Part shown: positions 19,159 to 28,514 of the stretch, one piece after another | How the letters are laid out: each line of letters opens with the position of its first letter | Numbering within the stretch: position 1 is the first letter of the stretch | Assembly (NCBI GenBank): GCA_016303175.1 | Contig: JAEDMF010000001.1 | Location: 1-43,356, forward strand | Direction of reading: 5' to 3' | DNA length: 43,356 nucleotides | DNA from: Bacteroidales bacterium | GTDB taxonomy: Bacteria > Bacteroidota > Bacteroidia > Bacteroidales > UBA932 | Notes under the pieces: generated by a model | Told to the model about the DNA's origin: nothing | What the model saw: only the letters and a program-made list of their open reading frames with translations | Database searches by the model: none | Program-made: the position numbers and the translations under genes

Positions 19159-19305
19159 ATGGTACATTTCATCAATTATCAGCCTCCTTATGTGGAGGTA
19201 TTGGAGTACGAAAACTTCGAGCACGAAATATGTGCGGCCAGCACCCTTACGCTGGAACAGAACACGGGCGCAACCTGGGTGCAGGGAGAAGGCCTGGAGT
19301 GGTAA
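19159..19305 (+). CDS. 48-residue small protein, Bacteroidetes acidic small-peptide type
   Basis: A complete frame of 48 codons (MVHFINYQPPYVEVLEYENF at its start, GEGLEW at its end) fills the gap between the propeller lipoprotein gene (8 nt before) and the FISUMP lipoprotein gene. It has no signal peptide. The layout Y-x-P-P-x-V-E-V-x-E-x-E, then a Cys-Ala-Ala-Ser and an acidic tail ending in Glu-Trp, recalls the very short Bacteroidetes proteins of unknown function that often precede fimbrillin-like or FISUMP lipoprotein genes. It fits operon spacing exactly. Function unknown; possibly a peptide or chaperone-like partner of the exported lipoprotein. The family resemblance is from memory of the pattern, not a search. 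Confidence 0.6.
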   Translation: MVHFINYQPPYVEVLEYENFEHEICAASTLTLEQNTGATWVQGEGLEW

Positions 19306-19323
19306 CTTTAAATGAAGAGTATT

Positions 19324-21420
19324 ATGAAAAAGATTTACATTGCAATCTTTGCTTTTGCAGCTCTTTGCGCTTGTCAAAAGGAGCAGGCCTTGCAGAACGG
19401 CACAACGGATGAGACCCTTGTAGCTGCCGAAAACCAGATTGTCTGCCACGCTCCTTCCGCAGTGGCCAAGACAGGCACAGTTTCCACTTCCGCTCCTTTT
19501 TCTGTAGTTTGGCTCGATGGCGATGCGGTGAAGGTGATAGGTGAGTCAGCTCCTGAAGGCGTTGATTACATTGCTGTGCTGGATGCAGAAGCTGCTTCTG
19601 CCGTGTTCACCTCAGTCGGCTCACCCGTTATGGACGAGGACCGCATAGCAGTATATCCCGCATCAGCAGTGCTTGGAAGGGATGGCGACGCCGTCAAAAT
19701 TTCTTTGGCCGCGCTCAACCGTCCCAACTACCATTCCACCATACCCAATTATGGCAAATGGACCAATTATGTGCCTGCAGAAGCAGAGGAATGGAATAAG
19801 GAATATTATGAGACCAACAGCGTCTTCCCCCATCTGCCCCTTTATGCCAAGGGCGACGGCGATGTCTTCAGCTTCACGAACCTGACCTCCTGTGTGACAG
19901 TGATTGTCAATGATTATCAGGGCAATGCGGTGAAGGTGCGCAGCATCAAACTCACCACGGACAAGTACATTTCCGGTACTATGCTCCTCAATGGGGACGG
20001 CACTTTTACTCTCACTGGTGATAGCGACGAGCAGAAGAGCACTACGGTATATGCTGTAAACGCAGTCAAACTTTCTCCTGTCGATTATACTGCTTCTTCC
20101 CCCAATCTGGGCAACAAATTGAACCCCTTCTATTTCTTCCTTCCTGCAGGGGAGTACAACGGAATGACCTTCGAAATTACATTGGATGACGGCCGCGTTG
20201 TAAAACAGTCCACGGACAAGCAGATAGTGTTGAATAAGGGTGAAATGAGAGCCTTCCCCAAGGTGCAGCTCACCCTGTACTACGGAGCTCAGAATACCTA
20301 TCAGACCACTCCCGGTAAGACCGTGGCCGTGGATGTGAGGGCCCTGTACTCTACTTCTGACCGTCTGGTGGCAGAGAACAAGCTTGTGGAGGGCACCCTT
20401 CCCGTCATCACTCCTTCGGTAGTGTGGGAACTTGCAACCGATGCCACCGCTCTTGCCGAGGGCAGCGTAATTTCTTCGGTGGCCCTTGAAGGCGACGTGA
20501 TGAATGTGGTTGTGGGCGACAAGACGGGCAATGCCCTTGTTGCTGTGAAGGACGAAGAGGGCAGTATCCTTTGGTCCTACCATATCTGGGTTACCGAGGA
20601 TACTCCTGCGGACGACGTATATAACAACGGTACTGACAGCTACAAGCTTATGGACCGTGATCTGGGCGCCGTCTGGGCTCCTTCGATGACCACGTGGAAT
20701 GCCAACAAAGCTTACAAGACCTACGGTATGATGTACGAGTGGGGACGCAAGGACCCTCTGCCGACTTTCGGCGTAAGCGACCATGCGACGGCTTCAAAAG
20801 CCCTCTTCGGCCAGGAGGCCATAGTGCGCTCGTATCCTGTTTATTGTCTCAACAGACCTTTGACCCGTCTTACCGGCGCAACTGGCAAGAATGACGCCAC
20901 TGCTGCGCTCTATCCCGCATCCATCAACAACCAGATTCTCTGGGGTGTGAAGGCGGCAACTCCCATAAAAGATGAATCGGCGAGGACAGTTAAGCAGGAT
21001 GATGTTGTAAAGACTGTCTATGACCCCTGCCCTGAGGGCTATATGGTGCCCCAGGCATACCATTTCCAAGCATTGAAAGTGACCGGTACCATAGGCTCGA
21101 TCAATTATGGACAGCGTCAGGGTTATTGCGCTTTCCTAAACTCTACGGGTACTGCCAGCGGCAGCGAAACCGATGCGGACCTGGTGGTATTCAATTTGCG
21201 CGGTATATTTGGAGTGGCTACGGAGGTGACTGACGGTCTGGGCGTAGCAAGCAACGGTGCCCAGTCCAACTGGTGGACATCCACACCCTGGGGAACAGAT
21301 ACCTGGGGCGGAGGTGTGTTCCAAGTGAAGTTCGATACCAAAAAAAGTGTCATCAGCGTAGCTACAAATTCTCTGGCTACCAGCGCTCCCTGCTCTGTGC
21401 GTTGTCTGAAAATCGAATAG
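19324..21420 (+). CDS. Fimbrillin-like lipoprotein with C-terminal FISUMP domain
   Basis: Lipoprotein of 698 residues (MKKIYIAIFAFAALCAC, then Gln-Lys-Glu, a likely surface-export signal). The N-terminal half is fimbrillin-like (FSVVWLDGDAVKVIG, DRIAVYPASAV, PFYFFLPAGEYNGMTFEI). A linking Ig-like segment follows near 330-430. The C-terminal 260 residues match the FISUMP pattern (Fibrobacter succinogenes major paralogous domain): YKLMDRDLGAVWAP, YDPCPEGYMVP, NWWTSTPW and a final SAPCSVRCLKIE. An in-frame ATG at 19312 (MKSIMKK) is the alternative start. It sits between the small protein gene and the regulator gene, 4 nt from the latter. Probably a surface-exposed binding or adhesion protein; no catalytic residues are recognised. 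Confidence 0.78.
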   Translation: MKKIYIAIFAFAALCACQKEQALQNGTTDETLVAAENQIVCHAPSAVAKTGTVSTSAPFSVVWLDGDAVKVIGESAPEGVDYIAVLDAEAASAVFTSVGSPVMDEDRIAVYPASAVLGRDGDAVKISLAALNRPNYHSTIPNYGKWTNYVPAEAEEWNKEYYETNSVFPHLPLYAKGDGDVFSFTNLTSCVTVIVNDYQGNAVKVRSIKLTTDKYISGTMLLNGDGTFTLTGDSDEQKSTTVYAVNAVKLSPVDYTASSPNLGNKLNPFYFFLPAGEYNGMTFEITLDDGRVVKQSTDKQIVLNKGEMRAFPKVQLTLYYGAQNTYQTTPGKTVAVDVRALYSTSDRLVAENKLVEGTLPVITPSVVWELATDATALAEGSVISSVALEGDVMNVVVGDKTGNALVAVKDEEGSILWSYHIWVTEDTPADDVYNNGTDSYKLMDRDLGAVWAPSMTTWNANKAYKTYGMMYEWGRKDPLPTFGVSDHATASKALFGQEAIVRSYPVYCLNRPLTRLTGATGKNDATAALYPASINNQILWGVKAATPIKDESARTVKQDDVVKTVYDPCPEGYMVPQAYHFQALKVTGTIGSINYGQRQGYCAFLNSTGTASGSETDADLVVFNLRGIFGVATEVTDGLGVASNGAQSNWWTSTPWGTDTWGGGVFQVKFDTKKSVISVATNSLATSAPCSVRCLKIE

Positions 21421-21424
21421 TCAG

Positions 21425-24400
21425 GTGAACAGGAAACTTTCAATTGTTCTTATGCTGCTTACCCTGCGGACTGCTTGTTTCGCAGGGGAGCAGTTGCATT
21501 TCATCCATTACAACAAAGAACGCAGCGGCTTGTGTCACGACGGCATAAGGACACTGCTGCAGGATGGCAGCGGTTATCTGTGGGTAGGCACTTACAATGG
21601 CCTGGCCCGTTTCGACGGGAGAAATTTCATCTCCTATGACCGCAGTGATTTCGGCACTTCCACCGACTATATCTGTTCACTCTGTGAGGAGGAGGGAGGC
21701 CGTCTCTGGGTAGGTACGGACGAGGGCATCGTTGTGTATGAACCCAAAACGCGGAAATTTTCGGCTTTGCGCGCTGATGCTCCTTCTGCCCGCGTTTACA
21801 GCCTTGTCAGGGATGCCCGCGGGACTATCTGGGCCGGTGCCCGGGAGGATGGTCTGTGGCGCATCGATCCGGGGAGCAGGCATTGCACGCGTCTTGCTCT
21901 CAAAACTCCTTCCGGAGAGGATATCAACAATGTCTTCCGCATCAGCACCGACCTTTCCGGCAATGTTTATTTCTGCTCTTATTGCGACAATCTATACTGT
22001 CTTGATGCGGCTGATTCCTGTAGGGTACTCTGCGGGGACTATTTCCATCTGGATGACATACAGGGCATAGCCTGCGGTCCTGCAGGCAGCGGCATAGTAT
22101 ATGTGGCATCCAAACGCAGCGGCCTATGCGCCGTGAATCCCGACACAGGAGAGGTGGATGTGTTGCTCACTCTACCCTCCCACCAGCGCCCGGTAAACCT
22201 GAGGTACAAGGGCCGGTACCTGTATCTGTGTACTACCGGAGGTTTCATCCGTTATGATTTGATGACCCAGAGCAGGGACTATATCAGTTCGGCGCCTGAC
22301 GACCCTTTCTCTCTTTCGGACAACTTCGTTACCGATATTTGTTTAGACAACAACGGCGGTCTTTGGGCCGCGACCTCATATAACGGGCTGAATTATTCCA
22401 GCCCTCTGATGAACAATTTTGAACGCTATTACCGGACATCCGACGGTGAAGGTCTTGCAGGATGTTCGGTACGCGGATTCGCCCAGTCTCCCGACGGCAG
22501 GGTATGGATAGCTACAGAGAACAAGGGCCTGCTCTGCTTCAATCCTTCCGACGGAGAACTCAAAGCGGTGAAGAACAACTCTCTGCCAGCTTCCATAGTG
22601 GCAATATGCGCGGAAGGGGATGATTTGTGGCTGGGCTACAGCGGAGGTTTGTGCAGGTACGGCCTAAGGACCGGCATCGTAAGGAAATATACCCATATTT
22701 TCGGCGCTTCCAACCCTGACGACACGGAATTCCACGACAACAGGGTTGTGAGCATCTATGTAGGCAAAGACCCCCAACCCAGACTATACATAGCCACCAC
22801 GGTGGGAGTGTCCGCCTATGATGCTTCGACGGATTCTTTCACGGCGCTTCCCTGTCTGGATGGAGTAACTGTGGAGGATATGCAGACAGACGCGTCCGGG
22901 ATGCTGTGGATGGCATCTTATTCTCAGGGCTTGTACTTATATGATCCGGCCACATCCTCTCTCAAGGGACATTTTTCGGGCAAGACAGCCAAGGGCTTCA
23001 TACCCGAGATGAATTCTGCAGTGTGCGTGGACAACGAGGGCTCTGCCTGGGGCATTTCTTTCAACGGAGGGGTGTTCCACTACAACCCTGCCACCGACAG
23101 TTTCGACCGCTTCGGGCGCTCCAATGTGGAGGGGATAGAGACCGAGGTTATGCTTGAGGGCATCTTCGACAGCAAGAACAGGCTGTGGATAGCATCTGAC
23201 GACGGTCTTATACTTTTCGACACTGCTGGCCGGAGCGCCACCACCTTCACTGTGGCCGACGGCCTGTTGGACAACCAGTTCAACAAGGCGGCCCTGATGC
23301 TTGCAGACGGCAGGATAATTATGGGCAACAAGGGCGGATTCATCCTCTTTGACCCCGCTCTGATTGACGCCACCAAAAAGGCTCTTTTCGTGGCGTCTGA
23401 ACCCTACGACAATGTTATGGCGCGCAGGATTATGATTATATCCCTGCTTGTCGTGCTGCTCGCCGCCGCCATCATTCTGCTGATGTCCGCCGTGGTGCAC
23501 AGACGCGCGATGAGGCGTCAGGAAGAACTCCATAAGGAGGCGCAGCAGCAAATGCAGGAGAGACTCTACCAGGAGAAGATGAGTTTCTTCGCCAGCATCA
23601 TCCACGAAATAAAGACTCCTCTCACTCTGATACGCACTCCTCTCGAAAAACTCAGGGAGGCCTCCGATATGGACAGCGAAAAAATGGAGGATGTCAGGCT
23701 GATAAGCAGCAGCACGGACTATCTGGAAGCTCTCGTTAGGGAACTATTGGAGTTCATTACCGTGGAGCAGCACGGTTATGTGCTGGATGTCAGGAATATA
23801 GACATTGTAGATAGGATAGGCTTCATCTGTTCCAACTATCTTGAAACAGCCAAGGCCCGTTCCCTGGACTTCCGCTTTGTTCACGAGCAGGAGAGCCTGA
23901 TGTGTGCGGTGGATACCAAGATTCTTTCCAAGATAGTCAACAATCTGCTGCACAATGCCTTAAAGTATGCGGACAGTTACGTCAGGGTTGAATTGAAGGC
24001 TCAGGAAGATAGTTTGAAGATAATCTTCACCAATGACGGAAACATTATTCCCGACGACAAGCGGGAAATGATATTCAAACCTTTCGTTCATTTCGACAAT
24101 GGTGCGGAGTGCGCCCGCAGTTTTGGCATAGGCCTGCCTTTGGCCCGCAAGTTGTCCCAGCTCCACGGTGGCAGCCTCGAACTCTCGGAGCGGAGGGACT
24201 GCAATGAATTCGTCGTGAGCCTGCCTCTGCGTCTGGTGGAGGAACCCTCAGGAGAAGTGGACGAGGCGGCGGAGGAAACGCTGGGCAGGCAATCCGGTTT
24301 GCCTATGGTGCTGCTGGTGGAGGACAATAGCGATATGCTCTCTTATCTGAAGAGAAAACTCGCTCCCGAATATATGGTAGTCGGCGTGCGTACAGGGGAA

Positions 24401-25063
24401 GAGGCTCTTGCCAAGGTGGATAAATACAAGTTCGATCTGATTGTCACTGACATAGGCCTGCCGGGAATGAGCGGGGTGGACTTGTGCCGGGCATTGAAGG
24501 AAAATGCCGGGATGGCCCACGTGCCGGTAATCGTGCTGTCGGCCGTCTCCACGCTTCAGACAAAAATTCAGTGTATGGAAAACGGGGCCTCAATGTATGT
24601 CGAAAAGCCTTTCAGTCTGGATTATCTGCTCAGCTGCATACGTTCTCTGCTGGAAAAACGCCGGAATATGAAGACGGTTTATGCCTCCGCCGATGCTCCC
24701 GTGAACAAACTCCAGCTGGATTTGCCCGACAGGGATGATGACTTTGTGCGAAGGCTGGATAAGTTGATTGCCGACAACATAGGCGTGCCGGGCTTTACAA
24801 ACAAGCAGATTGAGGAGGCTCTTTTTGTCAGTCGCAGTTCCCTGAACCGCAAGATGAAGAACCTGCTCGGGACTACTGCCAACGATTATATACGCAACAA
24901 GCGGCTTGAGGCGGCCTCGCAGATGCTCAGTCGTGGAGGAGTTCGTGTCAACGAAGTCTGCTATGCCGTCGGTTTTAGTTCTCCCTCTTACTTTGCCCGT
25001 TGTTTCAAGGAAAAGTATGGGATACTTCCGGCAGAATATGCAAAAGAAAATCGTCATGGGTAA
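21425..25063 (+). CDS. Hybrid two-component system sensor/regulator (HTCS) lacking a Y_Y_Y domain
   Basis: One-protein signalling system that senses a glycan fragment in the periplasm and activates PUL genes. It has 1212 residues: signal peptide; about 640 residues of Reg_prop beta-propeller repeats (GYLWVGTYNGLARFDG, RLWVGTDEGIVVYEP); one membrane helix at about 668-692; HisKA with FFASIIHEIKTPLT (His727); HATPase (NNLLHNALKYAD, FGIGLPLARKLS); receiver (LLVEDNSDM, phospho-acceptor Asp1009 in VTDIGLPG, Lys in VEKPF); and an AraC-type helix-turn-helix at about 1112-1212. After the last propeller strand (GGFILFDPALI) only about 20 residues precede the helix, where other HTCS carry a Y_Y_Y domain of about 100 residues. 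The gene starts 4 nt after the previous stop, so it is probably co-transcribed with its targets. Confidence 0.93.
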   Translation: MNRKLSIVLMLLTLRTACFAGEQLHFIHYNKERSGLCHDGIRTLLQDGSGYLWVGTYNGLARFDGRNFISYDRSDFGTSTDYICSLCEEEGGRLWVGTDEGIVVYEPKTRKFSALRADAPSARVYSLVRDARGTIWAGAREDGLWRIDPGSRHCTRLALKTPSGEDINNVFRISTDLSGNVYFCSYCDNLYCLDAADSCRVLCGDYFHLDDIQGIACGPAGSGIVYVASKRSGLCAVNPDTGEVDVLLTLPSHQRPVNLRYKGRYLYLCTTGGFIRYDLMTQSRDYISSAPDDPFSLSDNFVTDICLDNNGGLWAATSYNGLNYSSPLMNNFERYYRTSDGEGLAGCSVRGFAQSPDGRVWIATENKGLLCFNPSDGELKAVKNNSLPASIVAICAEGDDLWLGYSGGLCRYGLRTGIVRKYTHIFGASNPDDTEFHDNRVVSIYVGKDPQPRLYIATTVGVSAYDASTDSFTALPCLDGVTVEDMQTDASGMLWMASYSQGLYLYDPATSSLKGHFSGKTAKGFIPEMNSAVCVDNEGSAWGISFNGGVFHYNPATDSFDRFGRSNVEGIETEVMLEGIFDSKNRLWIASDDGLILFDTAGRSATTFTVADGLLDNQFNKAALMLADGRIIMGNKGGFILFDPALIDATKKALFVASEPYDNVMARRIMIISLLVVLLAAAIILLMSAVVHRRAMRRQEELHKEAQQQMQERLYQEKMSFFASIIHEIKTPLTLIRTPLEKLREASDMDSEKMEDVRLISSSTDYLEALVRELLEFITVEQHGYVLDVRNIDIVDRIGFICSNYLETAKARSLDFRFVHEQESLMCAVDTKILSKIVNNLLHNALKYADSYVRVELKAQEDSLKIIFTNDGNIIPDDKREMIFKPFVHFDNGAECARSFGIGLPLARKLSQLHGGSLELSERRDCNEFVVSLPLRLVEEPSGEVDEAAEETLGRQSGLPMVLLVEDNSDMLSYLKRKLAPEYMVVGVRTGEEALAKVDKYKFDLIVTDIGLPGMSGVDLCRALKENAGMAHVPVIVLSAVSTLQTKIQCMENGASMYVEKPFSLDYLLSCIRSLLEKRRNMKTVYASADAPVNKLQLDLPDRDDDFVRRLDKLIADNIGVPGFTNKQIEEALFVSRSSLNRKMKNLLGTTANDYIRNKRLEAASQMLSRGGVRVNEVCYAVGFSSPSYFARCFKEKYGILPAEYAKENRHG

Positions 25064-25087
25064 TAATTTGCATTTTTTTAAAAAATA

Positions 25088-25123
25088 TTTGTACAGCCCG
25101 TACAGGCTTCAAAGATAAATTTG
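25088..25123 (+). promoter_or_regulatory. Candidate promoter and palindromic operator before the DUF5107 gene
   Basis: The 85-nt gap after the HTCS gene holds TAAATTTG at 25116-25123, a perfect match to the Bacteroides -7 box TAnnTTTG, with a TTTG at 25088-25091 as possible -33 box. The spacer is 24 nt, longer than the usual 19-21. Between the boxes lies a perfect inverted repeat, TGTAC-AGCCC-GTACA (25090-25104), a candidate binding site for a dimeric regulator such as the HTCS output domain. An AT-rich tract (25071-25090) precedes it. Alternatively AATATTTG at 25084-25091 (7 of 8) is the -7 box. Confidence 0.5.
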
Positions 25124-25148
25124 TCTCAGCAACAAGATAAAAAACAAT

Positions 25149-28100
25149 ATGATGAAAACGAAAACATTCCTGTTTCTGGCCGCTCTGCTCACGGGCATTG
25201 CGGCAAACGCCCAGAATGGTCCCGTGAAAGTGTGGGAGGGCACGATAGATCTTCCTACCTACAGAGTCAATGCTCCGGAGAAGGCTCCCTTGTTCGCAAG
25301 GGATTTCGCCTATCAGAGAGCAAAGCGCTGGGTCTATCCCTATGCGATGAACGACAATCCCACAATGGAGAAGGTGGACAGTACGCACAGGGCTCTGTAC
25401 CTGGAGAATGACTATGTGAAGGTATGCGTGCTCCCGGACATAGGAGGACGCTTGTTCTATGCCACGGACAAGACCAACGGGTATGAGATATTCTACCGTC
25501 AGAGCGTCATCAAACCCGCCAACGTGGGTATGCTCGGCGCCTGGATAAGCGGCGGCGTGGAATGGAATGTCTTTCACCATCACAGGGCAACGAGCCAGTA
25601 TCCCATTGACTACACTCTTGTGGAGAATGCCGACAGCAGCAAGACTATATGGGTCGGCGAGGTGGAGAACCGCCATCGTATGAGTTGGGCGGTAGGCCTC
25701 ACCCTGCATCCTGACAAGTCATATATAGAGGTGACGGGCCGTTTCTTCAATACCAGCCAGGACCGCAACTCCATGCTGCACTGGAACAATGTCGCTACGC
25801 ACGCCAATGAGAATTACCAGATTATCTTCCCTGAGAACACCCAGTTCGGAATGTTCCACCACAAACTCAGCCACATCCATTGGCCTGTTGCAAATGAACC
25901 TTACAAGGGCAATCCCGACTACATAGGCGTGGACGTCAGCTATTGGAAGAATCTGCCTTCGCTCACCGGCGATTCCGTATTCATCCAGGACCTTCAGGAT
26001 GACTATGTGGGAGGCTACGACTACGGCAAGGATGCAGGCACTATGCTTGCCGCAAACCACCATATCAACAAGGGCGGCAAGTTCTGGACTTGGGGCCATA
26101 TGGCCTACGGTCACGCCTGGGACTGCAAGACCCTTACGGACAGCGACGGACCCTATGTGGAACTGATGACCTCCGCCTATTCGGACAACCAGCCCGACTA
26201 CTGCTGGATAAATCCCCACGAGACCAAGGAGTTCACAGCCTACTGGTACGGAATACGCAATCTCAGGCACGTCAACAGGGGCAATGAGAAGGCCACCGTC
26301 AATATGGACATCGCCCCGGACGGCAACATTCACGTGGCCGCCAATACTACCCAGATACGCAAGGACGCGAAGGTGGTGGTAAGCCGCGACGGCAGGGAAC
26401 TTTATAGCAAGACCAGTTTGATAGCCCCTGACAAGCCCTTCGCCGACGATTTCAAGGTGGACGCCTCTGAGGTTTCCGACCCCACTCAGGTTCTTATGAG
26501 CCTGTACAGCGCTGAGGGAGAGCTGCTTATCAGCTACCATCCCGTAAAGCACGACATCAATTCTCCTCTGCCCGAGGACCTCAAACCCGTGAATCCCGCT
26601 CCCGAGACAGTGGCCAACAATGAGGAATGTTATCTGATAGGTCTGCGCAATCTGCAGTTCCATCAGGCTCACGTTGATCCCAATGACTACTTCCTCGAAG
26701 TGCTTCGCCGTGACCCCGGTGACGTGCGCTGCAATACCAGAATGGGCGTTTACCACCGTCAGAGAGGCGATTACGAATCTGCAAAGATGTATCTGCGCAG
26801 GGCCATTCAGCGCCAGACTGCAAATTACACCCGCCCTGCAGACGGAGAGGCTATGTACAATCTGGGACTTGTCCTGAAAGACGAGAAAAATTATCACGCT
26901 GCCGTGGATACCCTTTACCGTGCCGCCTGGGATTATGAATATGCGTCTGCGGCATATTACCAGCTGGCCCAGATCAGCAGCACTCTCGGCAAGACTGCCC
27001 AGGCAGAACAGGAGTGCAATATGGCCATACGCTATAACGGTATGAACATCGATGCCAAAAATCTGATGACCACCCTTCTGCGCAAGAGCGGCAGGACGGC
27101 TCAGGCTGTGGCTATGGCAGAGGAGGTACGTTCACTCGACCCCCTGAACTACTACGCCGCCGCCGAGCTGGCCCAGCTCGGCGTAACTCCCCGCGGGGAG
27201 TTCAGCAAGCTGCTGCGCGGCGTCTCCGAGAGCTACCTCGAACTGGCCCTCTACTATCTGCACAATGGTTTTGCCTCCGAGGCTGAAGCCATCATCGCCG
27301 AGGCCGAAGCTATACGCCCTTATCCTACCTGCGAATACTATCTGGGATGGTTTGCCGACCTTCGCGGCGAGCGGGAAAAGGCCGCTTCATGGTTCGCTTC
27401 CGCAGCCTCCCTCAGCACCGACTATGTATATCCCTTCCGTCTGGAAACCGTCCCCGTGCTCGAAAAAGCCCTCGAATACAGACCGGACTGCACCATCACT
27501 TGGACCTATCTGGGCAACCTGTGGTACCAGAAGCGTCCCGAACTCGCTTTGAAGGCTTGGGAAAAGGCTGTTGAGGCTACTCCCGACTATGCTCCCGCCC
27601 TGCGCAACCTCGGTTGGTACTGGAAATTCAAGGACGAATACCGCCGTGACAAGGATGCCGGGGATTACCGCATCGCCCTCGACTGGTACAAAAAGGCCAT
27701 TGCCGCCGACAAGGACAAGCGCGCCATCTATCTGACTGAGTGCGACGAGATTATGGAACATATCAATGCACCTCTCGCCGACAGGTACGAACTCTTCAAA
27801 GGTAAGAAGGACATATACGAGGCCCGTTACGACAGCGAGACCCGCGCCATCAGGCAGCAGATACTCCACGGCGATTACGACGAGGCCCTGAAGAGTCTCA
27901 CTACCCGTTCCTACAGCCGTCGCGAACATATTGACGATTTGCACGATGTGTATGTGGACGCCTGTCTGCTCAGTGCCCTCCGTTGCTGGAAGCAGGGGGA
28001 TGACGCAAAGGCCCTGAAGTATGTCGTTATGGCCGGAGAATATCCTGAGAATCAGGGTTATGCCCATCTCGAATACTACGCAAGGGATGCCCAGGTTTAC

Positions 28101-28502
28101 TATTATACAGGCCTTGCATACGAGAGGATGGGAGACGCCGACACCGCTCGCCAGTGGTATCAGAAAGCCTCGGAGGTGGAAGTGAAGGACAAGCAGAATG
28201 ATGTGCAGTACCTTTGCGAGAAGGGCAAGGCTCTGGAAAAACTTGGCCGCGGAACTGAAGCCAAGGCTCTGTATGCCCATATGATTGAGTTCGGCGAAGG
28301 TCTTTATACTGACTATGTGAACAATTTCTTTGAGAGTTTTGACCGCGGTCCCTTCGAACAGGACATCAATGCAGTCTCTTACCTCACCCAAGCTCTCGGT
28401 CACCAGGCTCTGGGTCACAAGGGCAAGGCAGAAAAACTCTTCCGCGCCGCCCTCGACCAGCGCAACGACACTATCTGGGCCCTGTACAATCTCGGCCTCT
28501 AA
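25149..28502 (+). CDS. DUF5107 (mutarotase-like fold) protein with long TPR array
   Basis: Secreted protein of 1117 residues with a clear signal (FLFLAALLTGIAANAQ). Residues about 30-390 match the DUF5107 layout, a galactose-mutarotase-like beta-sandwich: ENDYVKVCVLPDIGGRLFYA, ISGGVEWNVFHHHRATSQYP, GKFWTWGH and FTAYWYGI. From about 490 to the end the chain is helical repeats of TPR type (YLRRAIQRQ, AMYNLGLVLKDEKNYHAAVDTLYRAA, ALKAWEKAVEATPDYAPALRNLGWYWK). Proteins of this design recur in carbohydrate loci of Bacteroidetes and Firmicutes; I know of no settled activity. The His-rich GVEWNVFHHHR motif and acidic residues could form an active site. It opens a three-gene unit with its own promoter, 12 nt before the GH5-like gene. 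ATG 25152 is an alternative start. Confidence 0.8.
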   Translation: MMKTKTFLFLAALLTGIAANAQNGPVKVWEGTIDLPTYRVNAPEKAPLFARDFAYQRAKRWVYPYAMNDNPTMEKVDSTHRALYLENDYVKVCVLPDIGGRLFYATDKTNGYEIFYRQSVIKPANVGMLGAWISGGVEWNVFHHHRATSQYPIDYTLVENADSSKTIWVGEVENRHRMSWAVGLTLHPDKSYIEVTGRFFNTSQDRNSMLHWNNVATHANENYQIIFPENTQFGMFHHKLSHIHWPVANEPYKGNPDYIGVDVSYWKNLPSLTGDSVFIQDLQDDYVGGYDYGKDAGTMLAANHHINKGGKFWTWGHMAYGHAWDCKTLTDSDGPYVELMTSAYSDNQPDYCWINPHETKEFTAYWYGIRNLRHVNRGNEKATVNMDIAPDGNIHVAANTTQIRKDAKVVVSRDGRELYSKTSLIAPDKPFADDFKVDASEVSDPTQVLMSLYSAEGELLISYHPVKHDINSPLPEDLKPVNPAPETVANNEECYLIGLRNLQFHQAHVDPNDYFLEVLRRDPGDVRCNTRMGVYHRQRGDYESAKMYLRRAIQRQTANYTRPADGEAMYNLGLVLKDEKNYHAAVDTLYRAAWDYEYASAAYYQLAQISSTLGKTAQAEQECNMAIRYNGMNIDAKNLMTTLLRKSGRTAQAVAMAEEVRSLDPLNYYAAAELAQLGVTPRGEFSKLLRGVSESYLELALYYLHNGFASEAEAIIAEAEAIRPYPTCEYYLGWFADLRGEREKAASWFASAASLSTDYVYPFRLETVPVLEKALEYRPDCTITWTYLGNLWYQKRPELALKAWEKAVEATPDYAPALRNLGWYWKFKDEYRRDKDAGDYRIALDWYKKAIAADKDKRAIYLTECDEIMEHINAPLADRYELFKGKKDIYEARYDSETRAIRQQILHGDYDEALKSLTTRSYSRREHIDDLHDVYVDACLLSALRCWKQGDDAKALKYVVMAGEYPENQGYAHLEYYARDAQVYYYTGLAYERMGDADTARQWYQKASEVEVKDKQNDVQYLCEKGKALEKLGRGTEAKALYAHMIEFGEGLYTDYVNNFFESFDRGPFEQDINAVSYLTQALGHQALGHKGKAEKLFRAALDQRNDTIWALYNLGL

Positions 28503-28514
28503 AGATTTGAAAGT

